DNA of 64,000 nucleotides from NCBI RefSeq assembly GCF_007748095.1, contig NZ_CP036287.1, positions 310,001 to 374,000 on the forward strand, written 5' to 3'. This stretch comes from Engelhardtia mirabilis. Its GTDB lineage: Bacteria > Planctomycetota > UBA1135 > GCA-002686595. Under the pieces are notes generated by a model. The model saw only the letters and a list, made by a program, of their open reading frames with translations. It made no database searches and was not told where the DNA came from. How positions within the stretch are numbered: the first letter of the stretch is position 1; the number at the start of each line of letters is the position of its first letter. The translations under genes were made by a program, and so were the position numbers. Below are positions 16,588 to 25,082 of the stretch, piece by piece.

Positions 16588-17451
16588 ATGAGCGACCCGC
16601 ACCAATCGGCGGCGGATTCCGCCGCGGAGTTCGAGATCTTCCAGGGCGCCAGGCGATTTCACTGTCGCATCAGGTCACCTGAAGGGCGCCCTGAGGGTCG
16701 CGTGCTGCTGGTGCATGGGCTGGGGGAGCACTCCGGCCGCTACGGGGGCCTGATCGAGCGCTTCACCGGGCGCAGCTTGGAGGTCGTGTCGTTCGACCTC
16801 GAAGGACACGGGCTCAGCGCCGGTCGGCGCGGTCACACGTCCTTCGAAGCGACCTATGACGCGATCGAAGAGCTGGACGGCATCGCCGTCGCGCGTCGAG
16901 GACCCTGCCCCACGTTCGTCTACGGCCACAGCCTCGGTGGTGCCATCGCCCTCGGCTTCGCCCGGGATCGTCGGCCGGAGCTCGTCGGCATGATCGCAGC
17001 CTCACCGGGTCTGGAGCCAGCGACCGCGGTTCCCGAGGCGCGCCTGTGGTTCGGTCGGCTGGCCGCGAGCGTTGCGCCGTGGTTGACCGTGAGCAACGGG
17101 CTCGATCTCGAGGGGCTCTCTCGCGATCCTGCGATCGTCGCCGCCTATCGGACCGATCGCCTGAATCACGGTCGGATCAGCGTCGGCCTGGGACTCGAGA
17201 CCTTGCGTCGAGGCAAGGAGCTGCTGCGCGGCGCAGCGGCGATCGAGGTCCCGCTCCTGCTGATGCACGGATCAGCCGACGTGCTGACCAGCGCCGCCGC
17301 ATCGCAGTCCTTCGCCACCACCGCTGGCTGCGACTTCAAGCTCTGGGGCGGTCTCTTCCATGAGTTGCACCACGAGCCCGAGCGGGACGAGGTGCTGACG
17401 TTCGTCTTGGAGTGGATCGAGCGTCGGATCTCGAGCGCTGTCGACCCCTGA
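16588..17451 (+). CDS. Alpha/beta hydrolase, lysophospholipase / monoacylglycerol lipase type
   Basis: A 287-aa serine hydrolase of the Hydrolase_4 family, which hydrolyses monoacylglycerols or lysophospholipids in characterised members. It shows VLLVHGLGEHSGRYGG (HGxGEHxGRY oxyanion signature), FDLEGHGLSAGRRGH, the nucleophile elbow YGHSLGGAI, the acid in HGSADVLTS and the catalytic His in FHELHHEPERDEV. There is no signal peptide, so it is cytoplasmic. ATG 16588 is supported by family length. It is convergent with the sigma-factor gene and followed by a strong hairpin. Confidence 0.87.
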   Translation: MSDPHQSAADSAAEFEIFQGARRFHCRIRSPEGRPEGRVLLVHGLGEHSGRYGGLIERFTGRSLEVVSFDLEGHGLSAGRRGHTSFEATYDAIEELDGIAVARRGPCPTFVYGHSLGGAIALGFARDRRPELVGMIAASPGLEPATAVPEARLWFGRLAASVAPWLTVSNGLDLEGLSRDPAIVAAYRTDRLNHGRISVGLGLETLRRGKELLRGAAAIEVPLLLMHGSADVLTSAAASQSFATTAGCDFKLWGGLFHELHHEPERDEVLTFVLEWIERRISSAVDP

Positions 17452-17543
17452 CAACCGAGGCCGTTCAGCCGGTCTCGGGATTTGCCCGTCGCTTCCGGTC
17501 AGCAGTCTCTGCCCTCACGTTCCGTGGGGTTCGCGCCCCTCGC

Positions 17544-17577
17544 TCCCGCGCGGCGGAGCGAGCTCCGCCGCGCGGGA
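17544..17577. terminator. Bidirectional hairpin between convergent genes
   Basis: A perfect 16-bp inverted repeat, TCCCGCGCGGCGGAGC (17544-17559) and its complement (17562-17577), lies between the stop codons of the hydrolase (17451) and the sigma-factor fusion (17629). No U-tract follows on either strand. Confidence 0.6.
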
Positions 17578-17628
17578 CAGAACGCAAGGCTGCCGACTGG
17601 ACCGATCACCTGATCTTCCCGTTCGGCC

Positions 17629-19491
17629 TCAGTACGCGATCCGCTTCTGCCAGTCCGGGAACAGGTCGTTCAGGTCCTTGTGGGGCGACTCGACCGGGTT
17701 GCCCTCGGCGTCACTCCACGGGAAGCGCTCGACCGAGGTCCTGATGAAGGCGATGCCATCGTCCGGGCGGTCGCTGCCCAATGGGTCGTCGAGCATGTTC
17801 GTCATCCGGCATTGATCGAAGACCACCGTGGCCGGGAATGAGAGGGTCGAGAGGTTGGAGTCGACTAGGTCGAACTCGCAGCGCTCGAAGCGCGCGACGA
17901 TTCCGCCTGTTCCGATGCTGAACAGCGTTCCGTAGCGGGGATGGCGCCCATAGCCACCCTCGAAGACGCTGTCGCGGGCATAGACGGCCAGCTCCTCGGT
18001 CCCGAACAGGCAGGAGGCGCCCGCACCCATGTCGAAGCCGATCGCTCGCACGTGGTCGAAGTAGACCGAGGCCGGCTCGCTGCGTAGGGCCAGCAAGTAG
18101 GCGTTGTCGGTGAAGACGGTCAGGTCCCTGAACGCGAGGTTCGACAGAGGGGCCTTGGTGCTGAGACTTCCCGCGATCAGCAAGGTTGCGCCCATGCCAG
18201 CACCTCGAATTGTCACGTCGCGGGGGAAGGGTTCGAGCTCTCGCATGAGTGCCTGGAGTTGGAAGACGCCCGCGGGCAGCATCAGGGTGGCTCCGTCGGA
18301 GAGCAGGCGGTCGGGATGCCTGATGTCGTCGAGCACGCTTACGTTCGGACCCTGCGCCAGCGGCTCGAAGAGCTGGGCGAAAGCCGTCGCGTCCGATACC
18401 AGGTCCAACTGAGCGCCGGTCATGCCCAGGTCCATCAGGGCCAAGAGCGAGAGTACCTCGCCCGACTCGGCGAGCCGATCGATGCGGTCCTGGTCCTCCG
18501 CTCGACCGCGGCCGATGTGGCCGGGCGCCACGAGTACGACTCCCTTGAAGTGCTCGATGAGCGCTTCAAGCCGTTCCGGGTCGATCTCCTCGCCCCGAAC
18601 ATCGCGCCAGGCCTCGGTCAGCTCTTCACGGGCATAGGCCAAGAGTGCCTCGGAGAAGAGCTCGTCGGAGTCCGTGGCCAGGGCCGCTGCTGCGCGCCGA
18701 TACGTCTCTGCGTCGCCCGCGACTTCGTCCTCTTGACCCGACGGCGCCGGGGCCTCGACGGAGCCGCGGCTGACCATACCGACGGCTCCGAGCACCGCGC
18801 CCGGCTCGGACTCGGGCCACAGGATTGCGAGGGCGACCAACGGGACGGCGAGGGCGAAGAGCTTCATGGCAGGGCTGAGTGTGAGCACGGTTTGCAGGAG
18901 CGAGGCGGAAGTGGTGGTGGAGACCAGGGAGCTCTCGGTTGCGAGCAGCGGCGCGAGGCAGCGTGCCCAGGCCAGGCGCTCGCCGCCGTGGCGGGCGTCG
19001 AGTCGCTCGCGCAGGCGGTCGAGCCCGACCTTCAAGCGCCAGCGCACGGTGCCCGCCGGCGTCTGGGTGTGGGCCGCGATCTGCGCCGGGCTGCGATCCT
19101 CGAAGAAGCGCAGCAGGAGCGTCGAGCGGTAGGGCTCGTCCAACTCACGCACCAGCTCGCAAACCAACGCCCGCAGCTCGTGGCGCTCGCTGAGCTCCTC
19201 GGCCGAGGGCATCGCTGCCTCCGGCCGGGCAGCCGCTCGGTCGCGCTCGGACGTCGCGCGGTTGCGGTCGCGTTCGATGCGCTTCCAGGCCACGTTGCGA
19301 ACCACCGCCCGCAGCCAGGGCCGCAGGGGGCGGTCGCTGGCCGGCGGCCGGCGCAGGGCCGCGAGGACCGCGTCCTGAACCACGTCGTCGGCGACCTGGG
19401 CGTCGCGCAGGAGCGCGAGCGCCAGGGAGCGCATCCAGCCCTGCTCCGCGAGCAGGGTCTCGATCGGAATCGTGTCGGTGGCAGCGTGCAT
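17629..19491 (-). CDS. ECF sigma-70 factor fused to a transmembrane segment and predicted beta-helix domain
   Basis: A 620-aa protein. Residues 1-190 are an ECF sigma factor: region 2 (LLRDAQVADDVVQDAVLAAL, LRPWLRAVVRNVAWKRIERD) and region 4 (RELDEPYRSTLLLRFFED, then AQIAAHTQTPAGTVRWRLKVG). A hydrophobic segment (AMKLFALAVPLVALAIL, around 235) should cross the membrane. The rest is extracytoplasmic by prediction: a helical part, then LPAGVFQLQALM and RDVTIRGAGMGATLLIAG, typical of right-handed beta-helix proteins. This places a sensor outside and a promoter-specificity factor inside one chain. No separate anti-sigma gene adjoins it. The ATG at 19491 is set by the start of the sigma domain. 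Confidence 0.82.
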   Translation of the reverse strand: MHAATDTIPIETLLAEQGWMRSLALALLRDAQVADDVVQDAVLAALRRPPASDRPLRPWLRAVVRNVAWKRIERDRNRATSERDRAAARPEAAMPSAEELSERHELRALVCELVRELDEPYRSTLLLRFFEDRSPAQIAAHTQTPAGTVRWRLKVGLDRLRERLDARHGGERLAWARCLAPLLATESSLVSTTTSASLLQTVLTLSPAMKLFALAVPLVALAILWPESEPGAVLGAVGMVSRGSVEAPAPSGQEDEVAGDAETYRRAAAALATDSDELFSEALLAYAREELTEAWRDVRGEEIDPERLEALIEHFKGVVLVAPGHIGRGRAEDQDRIDRLAESGEVLSLLALMDLGMTGAQLDLVSDATAFAQLFEPLAQGPNVSVLDDIRHPDRLLSDGATLMLPAGVFQLQALMRELEPFPRDVTIRGAGMGATLLIAGSLSTKAPLSNLAFRDLTVFTDNAYLLALRSEPASVYFDHVRAIGFDMGAGASCLFGTEELAVYARDSVFEGGYGRHPRYGTLFSIGTGGIVARFERCEFDLVDSNLSTLSFPATVVFDQCRMTNMLDDPLGSDRPDDGIAFIRTSVERFPWSDAEGNPVESPHKDLNDLFPDWQKRIAY

Positions 19492-19678
19492 GGGGTCTCC
19501 ACGGACCGACTCCGCCCATGGGCCCGACCGTTGGGGGAATTCTCCGCGAAACCCGCAATGGCCAGGCACCCGCACGGTGCGCGCTGGCGCGCCGCGTGGG
19601 CCCCGGATCGGGAGTCGCCCCCGCTGCGGTCGGGCTCTGAGGTGTTGTGCGTCGGGTGCCGAGCCTCCGGCGGGGGGC

Positions 19679-19708
19679 CCGCGCCGACCTGGACCGGTCC
19701 CGGCGCGG
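19679..19708. terminator. Possible hairpin downstream of the VCBS gene
   Basis: CCGCGCCG (19679-19686) pairs with CGGCGCGG (19701-19708) around a 14-nt loop that itself contains GGACCGGTCC. It lies 32 bases beyond the stop of the VCBS-repeat gene in its direction of transcription. Confidence 0.35.
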
Positions 19709-19739
19709 CGCCCGATCGGCCCGATCGAGCCGCGCGCGA

Positions 19740-22298
19740 CTACTCCAGGAGCCGGTTGAAGTAGATGACGACGCCAGCGCCTGTCGAGTTGCCCCGCGCC
19801 GAGGTCGCCACGTCGCGCGTCCCATCCCCGTCGAGGTCGTCGATCGCGATCCCGGTCAAGTCATGGGCGGAGCTGAACTTCACCGCCGGAGCGAACCCGC
19901 CGTCGCCCTCGCCAAGCAGCACCGCGATCCCGTCCCCGGTGTACGAGATGATGGCCAGGTCCGGCACCCCATCCCCATCGAGGTCGTCGACGGCCAATGC
20001 CTTGAGGTTCTCGTTCACCGCCTGGGTCTGCGCAAGAGCGAAGGTCCCGTCCCCCGCGCCCAGGTAGATCGACACTCCAGAATCTTGCAACGCGACCAGG
20101 TCCAGGTCGCCGTCTGCGTCGACGTCGTCGATTGCGACCGCGACAAGGTACTTGCCCGTATCGATCGTCAGCGCCTGCTTGAAGGAGCCGTTGCCCCACC
20201 CGAGGAGCACCGACAGGCTGCCGAGTTGGGCGCTGGCCGTCACCAGATCGAGCGCGCCGTCCCCGTTCAGGTCGCCGATCGCCACGGACCGGGGCTTGGC
20301 TCCCACGCCGTAGCCCTTCCGGGGTCCGAAGGTGCCGTCACCCACTCCCAGGAGCACCGAAACGACGCCCCAGGAGTAGTTCGCGATGGCCAAGTCGGGC
20401 GCTCCGTCCCCGTTCAGGTCACCGATTGCGACCGACTGAGCCCCGCCGCCGCCCTCGAGGACCAGCTTCGGTGCGAAGGTCCCGTCGCCCGCGCCCAGCA
20501 GCACCGACGCCGAGCTGACGGCGGGGCCGCCAGTCGTGACGGCGAGGTCCGGGATCCCGTCCCCGTTCAGGTCACCGGTCGCGATCGAGTTGGGCTTGTA
20601 CCCCGCAACCCATTCCTGCGATGGCCCGAAGCTCCCATCGCCCGTTCCCAGGCGCACGTAGATGCTATTGGAGACGTCGTTAGCGACCGCGAGGTCACGG
20701 ACCCCGTCCCCGTCGAAGTCGTCGATCGCGACCGCTCGGGGGTTGGGGCCCGCCGCCAAGAGCGGCGTCACGGTGAAGGTGCCGCCGCCCGCGCCGAGCA
20801 GGACCGTGACGGAAGTAGAGCCGTGGAATTTGGCGATGGCGAGATCGCGGACCCCATCGCCGTCCAGGTCGTCGACGGCGAACGCGCCGGGGTATTGGTG
20901 GACCGCCGAGACCTGCGCGGGAGCGAACGCTCCGCCACCCGCACCCAGCAGGACGGACACGTTCGACGCGTCGCGGTTCGCGAGCGCCAGGTCCGGCAGC
21001 CCGTCGCCGTTCAGGTCGTCGACCACCAGCGCGCGGGGATCGCCACCCGCCGGCAGGTTCTGGGCCGGCGAGAAGGTGCCGTCCCCCGCGCCGAACAGGA
21101 CCGACACGTCTTCGGAACTCGCGTTCCCGACGGCCAGGTCCGTCGCGCCATCCCCGTCGAGGTCCGCCGCCGCGATGGCATAGGGACCATCGCCCGCCGC
21201 GCTGAACAGCGCCGGAGCGAAGGTCCCGTCGCCCGCGCCCAACAAGAGGGCGACGTCGCCCGAGAGCTCGTTGGCGACCACGAGGTCGAGCCGGCCGTCG
21301 CCGTTCAGGTCGTCGATCGTCAGCGCGCGTGGAAATCCGCCCGCCGGGAAGCTCTGCGCCGGACCGAACGTGCCATCCCCGAGCCCCAGCAGCACCGACA
21401 CGTCGTCGGACGGACCGTTGGCGACGGCCAAGTCGAGCGCGCCGTCCCCGTTCAGGTCACCGACGGCCATGTCGAAGGGCGTGCTCCCGGTCGTGAAGCC
21501 GAGATGCGGACCGAACGTCCCGTCGCCCGCACCGAGGAGGACCGAGACGGTGTCGGTGCTCACGTTGGTGACGGCGACGTCGAGCGCGCCGTCCCCGTTC
21601 AGGTCCGCGAGCGCCAGGGAATCGGGTCCAAGCCCGGCCGGAAAGTTCTGGGCCGCGCCGAACGACCCGTCACCCACGCCCAAGAGCACCGACACGTCGC
21701 CCGAGCCGTAGTTGGACACGACCAGGTCGGGCACGCCGTCACCGTCCAGGTCGTCGAGGGCGACCTCCTTCGGAGACACCCCCGCCGAGTATTGCGCGAG
21801 GGGGAAGAGGGGGCCGTCGGCGCTCCCGAAGACGACGCGGAGCGCCTGGGTGAACGCGACGCCGCCCTGCGCCGCGGGGTCGGCGACGGCCGCCTGGAAG
21901 ACCAGTTGCAGTCCGCACCAGGAGGGCGGCACCGCGGCCAACTGGGCGATCGGCGGCGAGTCGCCTTGGCCGTCGAGGAAGAACGCGGCCAACAACGACG
22001 GCTGCCCCGGATAGGCGGTCGCGCCGAAGGCCGGGAGCGCGAGGGCGCCCGCGACCGGGCTGAAGAAGAGCGCCCCGAAGGCGTTCGGCGCGCCGCTCGT
22101 CACCTCGAGGAGGATGGGCCCACCGAGCACCGGTAGCCCCTGCGCCTTCAGGGCCGGAACGCCGGCGGAGCCGGGGGTGCCCTGGCCCAGGGCCTCGAGG
22201 GTCGGGCCAGCGCCGCAGCCCGACTGGGCGGAGGCCAGGGCGGGGAGGGTCGCGAGCAGGGCGGCGGCGAGCGGAGTGCGGATGGTCATCGGTGCCAT
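19740..22298 (-). CDS. Secreted FG-GAP/VCBS repeat protein (14 calcium-loop repeats)
   Basis: An 852-aa exported protein. Signal peptide residues 1-27 (LAAALLATLPALASA). Residues 30-180 form a beta-sandwich (GGPILLEVTSGAPNAF ... SWCGLQLVFQAAV) like the C-terminal domain of neighbouring secreted proteins. Then come 14 repeats of about 47 residues, each with DLDGDG/DLNGDGxxDL and VSVLLGxGDGxF; the Asp-rich loops bind calcium in integrin-like propellers. Fourteen repeats would fit two seven-bladed propellers. Either ATG 22298 or ATG 22289 may start it. A surface adhesion or ligand-binding role is likely for the family; the ligand is unknown. There is no sorting motif at the C-terminus. Confidence 0.85.
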   Translation of the reverse strand: MAPMTIRTPLAAALLATLPALASAQSGCGAGPTLEALGQGTPGSAGVPALKAQGLPVLGGPILLEVTSGAPNAFGALFFSPVAGALALPAFGATAYPGQPSLLAAFFLDGQGDSPPIAQLAAVPPSWCGLQLVFQAAVADPAAQGGVAFTQALRVVFGSADGPLFPLAQYSAGVSPKEVALDDLDGDGVPDLVVSNYGSGDVSVLLGVGDGSFGAAQNFPAGLGPDSLALADLNGDGALDVAVTNVSTDTVSVLLGAGDGTFGPHLGFTTGSTPFDMAVGDLNGDGALDLAVANGPSDDVSVLLGLGDGTFGPAQSFPAGGFPRALTIDDLNGDGRLDLVVANELSGDVALLLGAGDGTFAPALFSAAGDGPYAIAAADLDGDGATDLAVGNASSEDVSVLFGAGDGTFSPAQNLPAGGDPRALVVDDLNGDGLPDLALANRDASNVSVLLGAGGGAFAPAQVSAVHQYPGAFAVDDLDGDGVRDLAIAKFHGSTSVTVLLGAGGGTFTVTPLLAAGPNPRAVAIDDFDGDGVRDLAVANDVSNSIYVRLGTGDGSFGPSQEWVAGYKPNSIATGDLNGDGIPDLAVTTGGPAVSSASVLLGAGDGTFAPKLVLEGGGGAQSVAIGDLNGDGAPDLAIANYSWGVVSVLLGVGDGTFGPRKGYGVGAKPRSVAIGDLNGDGALDLVTASAQLGSLSVLLGWGNGSFKQALTIDTGKYLVAVAIDDVDADGDLDLVALQDSGVSIYLGAGDGTFALAQTQAVNENLKALAVDDLDGDGVPDLAIISYTGDGIAVLLGEGDGGFAPAVKFSSAHDLTGIAIDDLDGDGTRDVATSARGNSTGAGVVIYFNRLLE

Positions 22299-22529
22299 GG
22301 GGCGAAGGTGTCGGACGAAGCGAAAGGTGTGGACAAAGGTGTCGAGTGGACTCCCACACCATGGCAGGCCCGTCGCGCGAGCGGGGCTGGTTTCCGCACG
22401 ACTTCGCCGCTCCCCGCGGGTGCGGGGCACGTTCGAGCTGTGTACGGATCCGGCGGTCGCCGCCGTCGGTGACCGACCGGCTAGGGTGTCGGAACGGGCG
22501 ACCGCGAAGCGAGCGCTCGCCCCACACCC

Positions 22530-23549
22530 GTGACCTGCATCGACGCGATTCGGACCCTGTCGGTCCTGTTGCCCTTGGCCGCCTGCCAGCTCGGCGGTTC
22601 GGCAACCGAACCGCCGCCGCGGGAGCACACCCGGTCGGCCCACCTGTTCGGAACGCGGTTCGAGTTGCGGCTCGCCGGGCCGGATGCGGCGGCCCTCGAC
22701 GCGGCGGCGAGCGCGGCCCTGGCCGAAGGCGAGCGCCTCGAGGCGCTCGTCAGTGGCTGGGTCGAGGGATCGGGGCTGATGCGGTTCAATGACTCCGCTC
22801 GGGTAGCCGGGCGCTTCGAGGTGACTCCCGAGCTGGCGCGCCTGGTCGAGCAGGCGCAGTCCTGGTGCCACGCGAGCGGTGGCGCCGTGGACCCGACGGT
22901 CGGCGCGCTGCTCGAGCTCTACGGCTACTACGACGGCGGCGGCGCGGCACCCTTGCCTGAGGAATTGGCCACGACCCTCGAGCGGGTGGGTTGCGACGCG
23001 CTGCGAGTGGAAGGGCACGCCCTCGTCACCACCGTGGACGGCGTGCGCCTGGACCTGGGTGCGGTGGCCAAGGGCTTCACCGTCGACCGCATGGCCGCGC
23101 TGCTGCGCGCGGCGGGCGTCGAGGACGCGGTGATCAGCGCCGGCGGCAGCTCGGTCTTGGCCTTTGGTGGCGAGCCCGGCGGCGTCGGCTGGCCGCTCGT
23201 GGTGGACCCCGGCGCGGGGCCCGAGATCTGGCGCCTGCGCGACGAGGCGGTGGGCATCTCCGGCCAGCTCTCCGAGCCGGTCTTCGTGGACGGCCGCCTG
23301 GTCAGCCACCTGATCGACCCGCGCAGCGGCCTGCCGGTGGACCACGACACCCTGCAGGTCGCCGTGCGCGCCGCCAACGCGACCGACGCCGACCTGGCCT
23401 CGACCGCGCTCCTCGTGCTCGGCACCGAGGCCGCCGCCGCCTGGCTGGCCGATCCCGCGGCCTGCCCATCGATCCTCGCCGTCACGCTCACCGACGTGGC
23501 ACGGGCCGATCGGACTGCGCGAGAGATCGCCCGTCTGCGCGCCCGCTGA
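22530..23549 (+). CDS. apbE: ApbE-family FAD:protein FMN transferase, lipoprotein
   Basis: Transfers FMN from FAD to a Ser/Thr of target flavoproteins outside the cytoplasm in a Mg-dependent reaction. It is 339 aa from a GTG start. The lipobox LAAC puts the lipid cysteine at residue 19. Family motifs: HLFGTRFELRL (usually MGT near the start), LDLGAVAKGFTVDRMAALL, ISAGGSSVLAFGG and SHLIDPRSGLPV, where a C-terminal Asp helps bind metal. The usual TSG is ISGQ here, a mild change. No Rnf, Nqr or other obvious flavinylation target is next to it. The neighbours are divergent (VCBS gene) and convergent (Gfo/Idh, 9 bases away). Confidence 0.88.
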   Translation: MTCIDAIRTLSVLLPLAACQLGGSATEPPPREHTRSAHLFGTRFELRLAGPDAAALDAAASAALAEGERLEALVSGWVEGSGLMRFNDSARVAGRFEVTPELARLVEQAQSWCHASGGAVDPTVGALLELYGYYDGGGAAPLPEELATTLERVGCDALRVEGHALVTTVDGVRLDLGAVAKGFTVDRMAALLRAAGVEDAVISAGGSSVLAFGGEPGGVGWPLVVDPGAGPEIWRLRDEAVGISGQLSEPVFVDGRLVSHLIDPRSGLPVDHDTLQVAVRAANATDADLASTALLVLGTEAAAAWLADPAACPSILAVTLTDVARADRTAREIARLRAR

Positions 23550-23558
23550 CGGGGGGTC

Positions 23559-24989
23559 TCAGCCCCCGGTCGGCTCGGGCGCGAAGCCGACGTCCTCGAG
23601 CGTCACGCGCCGGCCCGTGCGGTAGGACTCGGCGCTCATGATCGCGGCGATGGTCGACGTGCGCGCCACCTCGAGCGGCGCCGTCGGCGTGGAGCGCTCG
23701 CGCACGCTCGTGAAGAAGTTCTCGAGGTGCAGGCGCGTGGTGTCGAAGGTGCCGTCGCTGCGGGTCGTCCCGCCGGCCCCGCGACCGGCCAGCCACAGCT
23801 CGCTGGCCTTGCCCTCCATGGCCTTGGCCGCGGCCGGATCCTTCAGGTGGATCATCGGCCTGCGCGGGTCGAGCTTGCCCTCCTCCAAGGAGTCGGCGTA
23901 GCGCTCGGAGAAGCGGTCCGGGTAGACCTCCAGCTCCCACGAAACGTGCATCGTTCCCTCGCTGCCGTAGAGCCAGGTCCCGGGCACGCCGAAGGAGTTG
24001 GAGTCGGTCTGCATGTAGTTGACGCTGATCCCGGCGTCGGGGTACTCGACGTTGGCGGACAGCACGTCCGGCGTCTCGCGCGCGCCGCCCCAGTGGTAGA
24101 CGCCGCCCGAGGCCGTGGCGCTGGCGGGCAGGCCCAGACCCACCACGAACTCGATCGCGTCGACCGAGTGCGACTGGTTGTCGCCGCAGACGCCGTTGCC
24201 GTAGTCCCAGAACTTGCGCCACTCGAAGTAGCGCTCGGCGTCGTACTCGCGCTCCGGCGCGATGCCGGCCAGGAACAGCTCCCACTCCACGTCTGCGCGC
24301 TCGGGCGCCGGGCCGTACTCCAAGAGCGGATGCCGCAGCGCGCCGTTGGAGCCGTGGCGGTGGACTTCCATGCGCGCCAGGCGCACCTCGCCGATCCAGC
24401 CCCGCTCGACGATCGCCTTGGCCTGGCGGTAGAGCTCGTTCTCGCGCAGCTGGTAGCCGACCTGGACGATGCGACCGTGCTTGGCGACCGCCGCCTCGAG
24501 CGAGCGCAGCTGGTCGGCCGTGTTCGCGGCGCACTTCTCGACGTACACGTCGCAGCCGGCCTCGACCGCCGCCTGGGCGATCGGCGCGTGGGAGAAGTCG
24601 GGCGTGGCGACCACCACGGCGTCGAGATCCTCGCGCTCGAGCATCAGGCGGTAGTCGCGATACTCGGTGGGGCGGTCGTGGACCTTCGAGACCGCGTCGC
24701 TCGCGGTGCGCAGGTTGCCGAGGAAAGTGTCGCAGACGGCGACCAACTCGACCCCGCTGATGGTCTGGTCGGTGGCGTTGGCCAGCTCGCTCGGATAGCC
24801 CATGCGAGCCATCAGGTTGCTGCCCCGACGGCCGGGTCCGACGATCCCGACCCGCAGGGCGTCGTCGATGCGCCAGCGGCCGAGCTTGGGCCTCGATCCG
24901 GTCAGGACGCTCGGGAGGAACGCCGCACCGGCCAAGGAGAGACCCGCGTCGCGCAGGACGTCGCGGCGGGTGGGGGAGGGTTTCGACAT
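23559..24989 (-). CDS. Tat-exported Gfo/Idh/MocA-family oxidoreductase
   Basis: A 476-aa NAD(P)-dependent sugar or polyol dehydrogenase-like protein. The N-terminus TRRDVLRDAGLSLAGAAFLP is a twin-arginine signal, so it is folded with cofactor before export, as in many planctomycete family members. The Rossmann fold starts at LRVGIVGPGRRGSNLMARMG. The signature after strand 5 reads DVYVEKCAANTADQLRSLE; most relatives have EKP, so the Pro is replaced by Cys here. The C-terminal alpha/beta domain carries VYHWGGARETPDVLSANVEYP and NYMQTDSNSFG. Substrate unknown. It ends 9 bases from the ApbE gene on the other strand. Confidence 0.87.
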   Translation of the reverse strand: MSKPSPTRRDVLRDAGLSLAGAAFLPSVLTGSRPKLGRWRIDDALRVGIVGPGRRGSNLMARMGYPSELANATDQTISGVELVAVCDTFLGNLRTASDAVSKVHDRPTEYRDYRLMLEREDLDAVVVATPDFSHAPIAQAAVEAGCDVYVEKCAANTADQLRSLEAAVAKHGRIVQVGYQLRENELYRQAKAIVERGWIGEVRLARMEVHRHGSNGALRHPLLEYGPAPERADVEWELFLAGIAPEREYDAERYFEWRKFWDYGNGVCGDNQSHSVDAIEFVVGLGLPASATASGGVYHWGGARETPDVLSANVEYPDAGISVNYMQTDSNSFGVPGTWLYGSEGTMHVSWELEVYPDRFSERYADSLEEGKLDPRRPMIHLKDPAAAKAMEGKASELWLAGRGAGGTTRSDGTFDTTRLHLENFFTSVRERSTPTAPLEVARTSTIAAIMSAESYRTGRRVTLEDVGFAPEPTGG

Positions 24990-25082
24990 CGAGGGGAGCG
25001 CGATTCGAAGTTGGATTGGGCGAGCGGTGCCGAGTCTAGCACGGCCTGGCGTCGCACCCGGCGCGACCCGCGCGGAGCCGGC

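Noticed and set aside
16286..16591. Plus-strand 101-aa gene before the lysophospholipase
   Set aside because: No motif, no ribosome-binding site, and the minus strand of the same region reads more like protein.
19740..21780. CRISPR-like or tandem DNA repeat array
   Set aside because: The periodicity of about 141 bases follows the protein repeats of the VCBS gene, with no spacers.
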